Translations under genes and position numbers: made by a program
In this document: positions 55,917 through 64,000 of the stretch, one piece after another
How positions within the stretch are numbered: the first letter of the stretch is position 1
Layout of the letters: the number at the start of each line of letters is the position of its first letter
Notes under the pieces: model-generated
What the model saw: only the letters and a program-made list of their open reading frames with translations
Told to the model about the DNA's origin: nothing
The model's database searches: none
Assembly: GCF_010994375.1 (NCBI RefSeq)
Contig: NZ_WHMA01000004.1
Span: forward strand, 101,217-165,216
Direction of reading: 5' to 3'
DNA: 64,000 bases
From: Halomonas sp. NO4
Lineage (GTDB): Bacteria; Pseudomonadota; Gammaproteobacteria; Pseudomonadales; Halomonadaceae

Positions 55917-57176
55917 CTAGCGGCGCTTCATGGCCTCGAAGAACTCGAGGTTGGTCTTCGTATCCTTCAGGCGGTCGATGAGGAACTCCGTCGCCGCGGT
56001 GTCCTCCATGGGATTGAGCAGCTTGCGCAGGATCCACATGCGCTGCATCTCCTCGTCGGAGGCGATGAGGTCCTCGCGGCGGGTCCCGGAGCGGCGGATG
56101 TTCATCGCCGGATAGACGCGGCGCTCGGCGAGCTTGCGATCGAGGTGCGCCTCCATGTTGCCGGTGCCCTTGAACTCCTCGAAGATCACCTCGTCCATCT
56201 TGGAGCCGGTGTCGACCAGGGCGGTGGCGATGATGGTCAGGCTGCCGCCCTCCTCGATGTTGCGCGCCGCGCCGAAGAAGCGCTTGGGCTTTTCCAGGGC
56301 GTGGGCGTCGACGCCGCCGGTGAGCACCTTGCCGGAGCTCGGCACCACGGTGTTGTAGGCGCGCGCCAGGCGGGTGATGGAGTCGAGCAGGATCACCACG
56401 TCGCGCTTGTGCTCGACCAGCCGCTTGGCCTTCTCGATCACCATCTCGGCGACCTGAACGTGGCGTGCCGGCGGCTCGTCGAAGGTCGAGGCGACCACCT
56501 CGCCGCGCACGGTACGCGACATCTCGGTCACCTCTTCCGGGCGCTCGTCGATCAGCAGCACGATCAGGTGACACTCGGAATTGTTGCGGGTGATCGAGGT
56601 GGCGATGTTCTGCAGCATCAGCGTCTTGCCCGCCTTGGGGGGCGAGACGATCAGGCCGCGCTGGCCCTTGCCGATGGGGGCCACCAGGTCGATGATCCGC
56701 GCCGTGATGTCCTCGGTGGAGCCGTTGCCGATCTCCATGCGCAGCCGCTCCTGGGGGAACAGCGGCGTAAGGTTTTCGAAGAGTATCTTGTGCTTGGCGT
56801 TCTCCGGCCGGTCGAAGTTGATCTCGCTGACCTTGAGCAGGGCGAAGTAGCGCTCCCCCTCCTTGGGCGGACGAATCTTGCCGGAGATGGAGTCGCCCTT
56901 GCGCAGGTTGAAGCGGCGGATCTGCGACGGCGAGACGTAGATGTCGTCGGGCCCGGCCAGGTAGGAACTGTCGGCGCTGCGCAGGAAGCCGAAGCCGTCC
57001 TGGAGAATCTCCAGCACCCCATCCCCGTAGATCGCCTCGCCGCTCTTGGCGTGCTTCTTGAGGATGGCGAAGATGATGTCCTGCTTGCGCGAGCGGGCCA
57101 GGTTGTCGATGCCCATTTCCCGGGCGATATCCAGGAGCTCCGGAACGGGCTTTTGCTTGAGTTCGGTAAGATTCAT
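55917..57176 (-). CDS. rho: Transcription termination factor Rho
   Basis: The 419-residue hexameric RNA helicase terminates transcription at unstructured C-rich RNA. The N-terminal helix bundle ([23 protein letters not shown]) and cold-shock RNA domain ([24 protein letters not shown]) precede the ATPase with Walker A PPKAGKT (about residue 180-186) and the Q-loop/R-loop segments. Length equals E. coli Rho (419). The gene has a 500-bp upstream region with no trxA, unlike E. coli and Pseudomonas. Confidence 0.99.
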   Translation of the reverse strand: MNLTELKQKPVPELLDIAREMGIDNLARSRKQDIIFAILKKHAKSGEAIYGDGVLEILQDGFGFLRSADSSYLAGPDDIYVSPSQIRRFNLRKGDSISGKIRPPKEGERYFALLKVSEINFDRPENAKHKILFENLTPLFPQERLRMEIGNGSTEDITARIIDLVAPIGKGQRGLIVSPPKAGKTLMLQNIATSITRNNSECHLIVLLIDERPEEVTEMSRTVRGEVVASTFDEPPARHVQVAEMVIEKAKRLVEHKRDVVILLDSITRLARAYNTVVPSSGKVLTGGVDAHALEKPKRFFGAARNIEEGGSLTIIATALVDTGSKMDEVIFEEFKGTGNMEAHLDRKLAERRVYPAMNIRRSGTRREDLIASDEEMQRMWILRKLLNPMEDTAATEFLIDRLKDTKTNLEFFEAMKRR

Positions 57177-57675
57177 CGGTGTGTTCGGAGGTTGCTCATA
57201 TCAGCGTGACGGCACGGCGCCGGGGTGACGACGGGAGATGAAGAACGGTACGCCGCATGGGTGCGTTCAGAACCCGGTAAGGCATCCACTCAGTGCGATG
57301 ACCGACGGGTGGCGAACTCGACGCTCGACGTGACCAGCCGCGGGTCGTGGCTGACGGACGCAGACCGCGGGGCGGCCTCAGGGTCGAGGGTGCAGCGCTG
57401 TTGTCGCCTGGACTGCCATCGCCTGTGCGCGGCTCGCGTGCCTTCGTTCTGACAGACACTGGAGCGAGGGCGACAAAAGGGACTGACTGACGACTTGGGT
57501 TGACCGCGACGCGAAGGCCGTGTCTCGGCCGGAAAGCATTTGGAACAGGCGAACGACTCGATGGTAGACAAGCCCGAAGGGGAACGCAACCCCGCAATGG
57601 CAGGCACCCCGGCGCCGATTGACAAGCCCCGGGTGGCACCGCACCCTTTGGATCACCCGCTGCCAGGACCGTCCC
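57177..57675 (-). promoter_or_regulatory. Long rho leader/upstream region
   Basis: About 500 bp separate rho from divergent ppx and should contain both promoters. I see no gene with a good ribosome-binding site here. On the minus strand a 20-codon reading frame (57258-57196) ends 20 nt before rho, a possible rhoL-like leader, but its ATG has no clear Shine-Dalgarno. Rho is known to autoregulate through its leader in E. coli; the long leader fits that. Confidence 0.35.
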
Positions 57676-59199
57676 ATGAGCCACACGCCGGACCCGCTCG
57701 CCCCTTCGCCCGCCGCTCGCCCCGGCCTGACGCGCCTGGCGGCCATCGACCTGGGCTCCAACAGCTTCCACCTGCTGGTGGCCAACGCCGTCGACGGGCG
57801 TCTGCAGGTGGTGGCCCGGCGCGGCGAGAAAGTGCAGCTCGCGGCAGGGCTGGATGAGACGGGCAACCTGGACGCTGCCGCCCTCGACCGAGCCATGGCG
57901 TGCCTGTCGCGCTTCGCCCCCTTCGTCAGCGACATCGTTCCCGGCAACCTGCGCGTGGTGGGCACCAACGCCCTGCGCGATGCCGCCAACAGCGAGGCAC
58001 TCATCGAGCGGGCCGAGGCCCTGCTCGGCTGCCGCGTGGAAATCATCGCCGGTCGCGAGGAGGCGCGCCTCATCTACCTGGGGGCCGCCCACTCCCTGGC
58101 CGAGAACGGCCGCCGCCTGATCGTCGACATCGGCGGCGGCTCCACGGAGTTCATCATCGGCGAGCGCTTCGAGCCGCTGGCGCTGGAGAGCCTGCAGCTC
58201 GGCTGCGTCACCTACACCCGCCGCTTCTTCGCCGACGGCGCCATCACCGAGAAGGCCTTCCACCGCGCCGAGCTGGCGGCCCACTCGGAACTCGCCAACA
58301 TCCTGCGCCCCTATCGGGAGCTGGGCTGGGAGGATCCGGTGGGCTCCAGCGGTACGATCAAGGCCGCGGCGGCGGTGATCGCCGCCGCGGGCGATGCTCC
58401 GGAAGGGGTGATCACCCGCCACGGGCTCGACCGGCTGCGCCAACGGCTGGTGCAGCACAAGCGCGTCGAGAAGCTCGACCTGACCGGGCTCAAGGCGGAC
58501 CGCGCCCGGGTCTTTCCCGCCGGCGTGGCCATCCTGAGGGCCATCTTCACCGCCTTCGAGCTCGAGTCGATGCGCTACGCCGACGGCGCCCTGCGCGAGG
58601 GCGTGCTCTATGACATGGTGGGGCGCAACAGCCCCGAGGACACCCGCCTGAAGACCCTGGAAGCGCTGGAACAGCGCTACGGCGTCGACCCGCGCCAGGC
58701 GCGCCACGTGGCCGCCACGGCTACGGCGCTGCTGGCCCAGGTACGCCACACCTGGGCGCTGGACGACGACCAGGCTCGCTTCCTTGCCTGGGCGGCCCGC
58801 CTCCACGAGATCGGCCAGGCCATTTCCCACAGCCAGTTCCATCGCCACGGCGCCTACCTGCTGGAATATTCGGACCTCGCCGGCTTCTCGCGCCTGGAAC
58901 AGCGCCGGCTGGCCTTTCTGGTCCGCGCCCACCGGCGCAAGTTCCCGGTCAAGGAATGGCAGGCACTGCCCGCGGCGGAGCAAGCCGCCCTGGGCCGACT
59001 GGCCCGCCTGCTGCGCCTGGCGGTGCTGCTCAACCACGCCCGCCCCGAACAGCCCCCCGCCGTGCCGGTGCTGAGCGCAGAGGGCGAGGCACTGCACCTG
59101 TGCCACGACGCCGCCGAGGATCCCTCGCTGCTACACACCGACCTGGAGCAGGAGGCGGAGTACCAGGCCGCCGCCGGTTTCACCCTGACCCTGGGTTGA
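57676..59199 (+). CDS. ppx: Exopolyphosphatase Ppx
   Basis: The 507-residue Ppx/GppA-family phosphatase releases phosphate from polyphosphate ends. The ASKHA phosphate-1 motif is LAAIDLGSNSFHLLVA (about residues 20-35), then IVDIGGGSTEFI, and an HD-type C-terminal domain (AARLHEIGQAISHSQFHRHGAYLLEYS). The ATG at 57676 follows CAGGAC and family similarity begins soon after. Its 3' end overlaps the convergent tilS by 20 bp. In Pseudomonas it sits by ppk; here ppk1 is 7.5 kb away. Confidence 0.96.
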   Translation: MSHTPDPLAPSPAARPGLTRLAAIDLGSNSFHLLVANAVDGRLQVVARRGEKVQLAAGLDETGNLDAAALDRAMACLSRFAPFVSDIVPGNLRVVGTNALRDAANSEALIERAEALLGCRVEIIAGREEARLIYLGAAHSLAENGRRLIVDIGGGSTEFIIGERFEPLALESLQLGCVTYTRRFFADGAITEKAFHRAELAAHSELANILRPYRELGWEDPVGSSGTIKAAAAVIAAAGDAPEGVITRHGLDRLRQRLVQHKRVEKLDLTGLKADRARVFPAGVAILRAIFTAFELESMRYADGALREGVLYDMVGRNSPEDTRLKTLEALEQRYGVDPRQARHVAATATALLAQVRHTWALDDDQARFLAWAARLHEIGQAISHSQFHRHGAYLLEYSDLAGFSRLEQRRLAFLVRAHRRKFPVKEWQALPAAEQAALGRLARLLRLAVLLNHARPEQPPAVPVLSAEGEALHLCHDAAEDPSLLHTDLEQEAEYQAAAGFTLTLG

Positions 59200-60475
59200 C
59201 CGCCGGCGCGGCCCGCCACCCCTCTCCAACCGCCAGCCAGGCGCCGCGTGCCGGTGCCAGCACCGCCACAGTGGTCTCGCCATGCCAGACCACCAGCAGG
59301 CGCGCCCGCTCCCAGGGCGGCACGCCCAGCTCCTGCAGCAGCCGCTTGAGGTCGCGGCTGCCGCGCTCACCGAACCGCAATCGCTCGCCGCCGGTGCGTG
59401 GCGCCAGCCGCAGCCTTGCCGGCCCACCATCTTGCCGCCAGAGGCGCACCGCGACTCGCCCGAGCGGGGTATCGACGCTGGCCGTGCCGTTCCACTCGGC
59501 CTGCCAGTCGGGGGGCAAGGGGGCGCGGGGTGTCAGCAGATAGAGGGCATCCCGCCAGACGCGCGCCTCGCCGCCCGGCCAGGCGACCTGCACTTCGGCA
59601 TCGCGTCGCCCGGCGAGCTGGTCGAGCAGCGCCTCCAGCCGGGCCGACGGAGGCAGCGCCAGCCCCAGGCGAGCGCAGGCATGGCGTACCAGGAGGCGCT
59701 GGCGCGGCCGGGAGAGCGTGAATAGCTCGGCCACGTCCAGCCGGGCCGGATCGTCGCCCAGCCGGGCCAGGTCTTGCCCGGCCAGCTCGTCAAGCAGGTC
59801 GTCGGCCTCGGCCGCCCAGGCGGCACTGCGCGCCAGGGTGTGCGTGGCGTGGGGCCAGCGTGTCCCCAGCAGGGGCAGCACACGGTGGCGAAGGAAGTTG
59901 CGGTCGAGTCGCTCGTCCGCATTGGAGGGGTCATCCACCCAGCTCAAGCCATGACGGCGCGCCTCGGCCTCGAGGGCGGCGCGCGGCTCGCCCAGCAGCG
60001 GCCGGGCGAGCCGGCGCGCTTGCCAGTCGCGGCCCGCCGGCATGGCGGCCAGGCCGCGCACGCCGCTGCCGCGCAGGGCGGCGAGCAGAAAGGTCTCGGC
60101 CTGGTCGTCGCGGTGCTGGGCCAGCCATAGCGTCTCGCCGGGCGCCACGCGCCGGGCGAAGGCGGTGTAACGCGCCTCGCGCGCGGCTCCCTCAAGCCCC
60201 TGACCGCCCGCGGTATCGACGGCCACGTGCTCCACGAAGAGCGGCACCCCGAGCCGGGAGCAGAGACGCCGGCTGTGCGCCGCGAATTCGTCGGCGGCGT
60301 CCTGCAGGCCGTGATGAACGTGCAGCGCATGGAGCGGCCGCGGATGCTTCCGGCAGGCAGCCGCGGCAAGGGTCAGCAGCAGGCTGGAGTCGAGCCCGCC
60401 GGAGAGGGCAACCCAGACGACACGCCCCGGCGGGGTCTCCGCCAGGGCGTCATCGATCAAGGGCTGCAGTGACAT
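59180..60475 (-). CDS. tilS: tRNA(Ile)-lysidine synthase TilS
   Basis: The 431-residue enzyme modifies C34 of tRNA-Ile(CAU) to lysidine. The PP-loop ALSGGLDSSLLL lies at residues 23-34; HHGLQDAADEF, LAQHRDDQAETFLL and the DPSNADERLDRNFLRHRVLP segment match the family, and a C-terminal substrate-binding domain carries RTGGERLRFGERGSRDLKRLLQELGVP. It lies 6 bp upstream of accA, probably one operon, and overlaps ppx at the 3' end. Confidence 0.96.
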   Translation of the reverse strand: MSLQPLIDDALAETPPGRVVWVALSGGLDSSLLLTLAAAACRKHPRPLHALHVHHGLQDAADEFAAHSRRLCSRLGVPLFVEHVAVDTAGGQGLEGAAREARYTAFARRVAPGETLWLAQHRDDQAETFLLAALRGSGVRGLAAMPAGRDWQARRLARPLLGEPRAALEAEARRHGLSWVDDPSNADERLDRNFLRHRVLPLLGTRWPHATHTLARSAAWAAEADDLLDELAGQDLARLGDDPARLDVAELFTLSRPRQRLLVRHACARLGLALPPSARLEALLDQLAGRRDAEVQVAWPGGEARVWRDALYLLTPRAPLPPDWQAEWNGTASVDTPLGRVAVRLWRQDGGPARLRLAPRTGGERLRFGERGSRDLKRLLQELGVPPWERARLLVVWHGETTVAVLAPARGAWLAVGEGWRAAPAVNPGSG

Positions 60476-60481
60476 GGCGAA

Positions 60482-61435
<954 letters not shown>

Positions 61436-61597
61436 TGGCAGGATGCCTTGTGGTGTTTCACCGCCCGGCGCGTACCGGACCGGGCGGCGCGAAAAATGGA
61501 AGTGGCAGGCATTATCGCACCCTCAACGCGCCACGCAAGGCAGGGCATGATGTGTTGCCGCTGGTCGAGAGGCGCCGGGGACAGGCCTCCCTCCCCA

Positions 61598-64000
<2,403 letters not shown>

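Noticed and set aside
57225-57452. Short frames on both strands in the rho-ppx gap
   Set aside because: No ribosome-binding sites and no family resemblance; treated as leader DNA.

Overview
The window is a chromosomal segment of a high-GC gammaproteobacterium. Protein sequences, REP-like repeats beginning GTGGGAG, and a gene order that largely tracks Pseudomonas point to Halomonas or a close relative (Halomonadaceae); the species cannot be fixed from the sequence alone. It is almost entirely housekeeping DNA, with no prophage, insertion sequence, CRISPR array or integron.

Layout. 1-14.7 kb: on the minus strand recA-recX-alaS-lysC-csrA-tRNA-Ser-tRNA-Arg, then pncC (minus), divergent mutS and fdxA (plus), an RsmZ-type small RNA (minus), and the eno-kdsA-pyrG cluster (minus). 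14.9-27.9 kb: gltBD (glutamate synthase) and the pilMNOPQ-aroK-aroB operon (type IV pilus assembly plus shikimate genes), all minus. 28-46 kb: ponA, a DUF481 outer-membrane-type protein, maeB and rpmE (minus), priA, argS, a SPOR protein, hslVU, a DUF971 protein, ubiE-ubiJ-ubiB, hisE and tatABC. 46-57 kb: elbB, hemB, ppk1, a DUF3087-like membrane protein, a DAHP synthase with an unusual leader, a 41-residue membrane protein, folM-fre-ubiD and rho. 57.6-64 kb: ppx (plus) converging on tilS-accA-dnaE (minus; dnaE runs off the end).

How the parts connect. Two RNA-based regulatory stories stand out. First, csrA (365-559) and a probable Rsm/Csr-sponge RNA (10434-10606, 12 GGA motifs, a far-upstream GacA-type palindrome) lie within 10 kb of each other, the RNA at the same fdxA-linked position as Pseudomonas rsmZ. 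Second, the DAHP synthase gene (50893-51960), the entry to aromatic amino-acid synthesis, is preceded by two consecutive short ORFs with strong ribosome-binding sites and dense aromatic clusters (Y-W-F-G-Y-W-F and F-A-G-Y-Y-G-Y-W-R-F). A strong hairpin lies between them, and mutually exclusive pairings reach the DAHP synthase Shine-Dalgarno. This looks like a tandem leader-peptide attenuation system and is the best candidate for something undescribed.

Other notes: three REPIN-like repeats, a probable internal start in lysC giving a separate beta subunit, a near-perfect LexA box at recA, and gene-order breaks relative to Pseudomonas (pyrG split from tilS by about 44 kb, no hisI before hisE, no trxA before rho).
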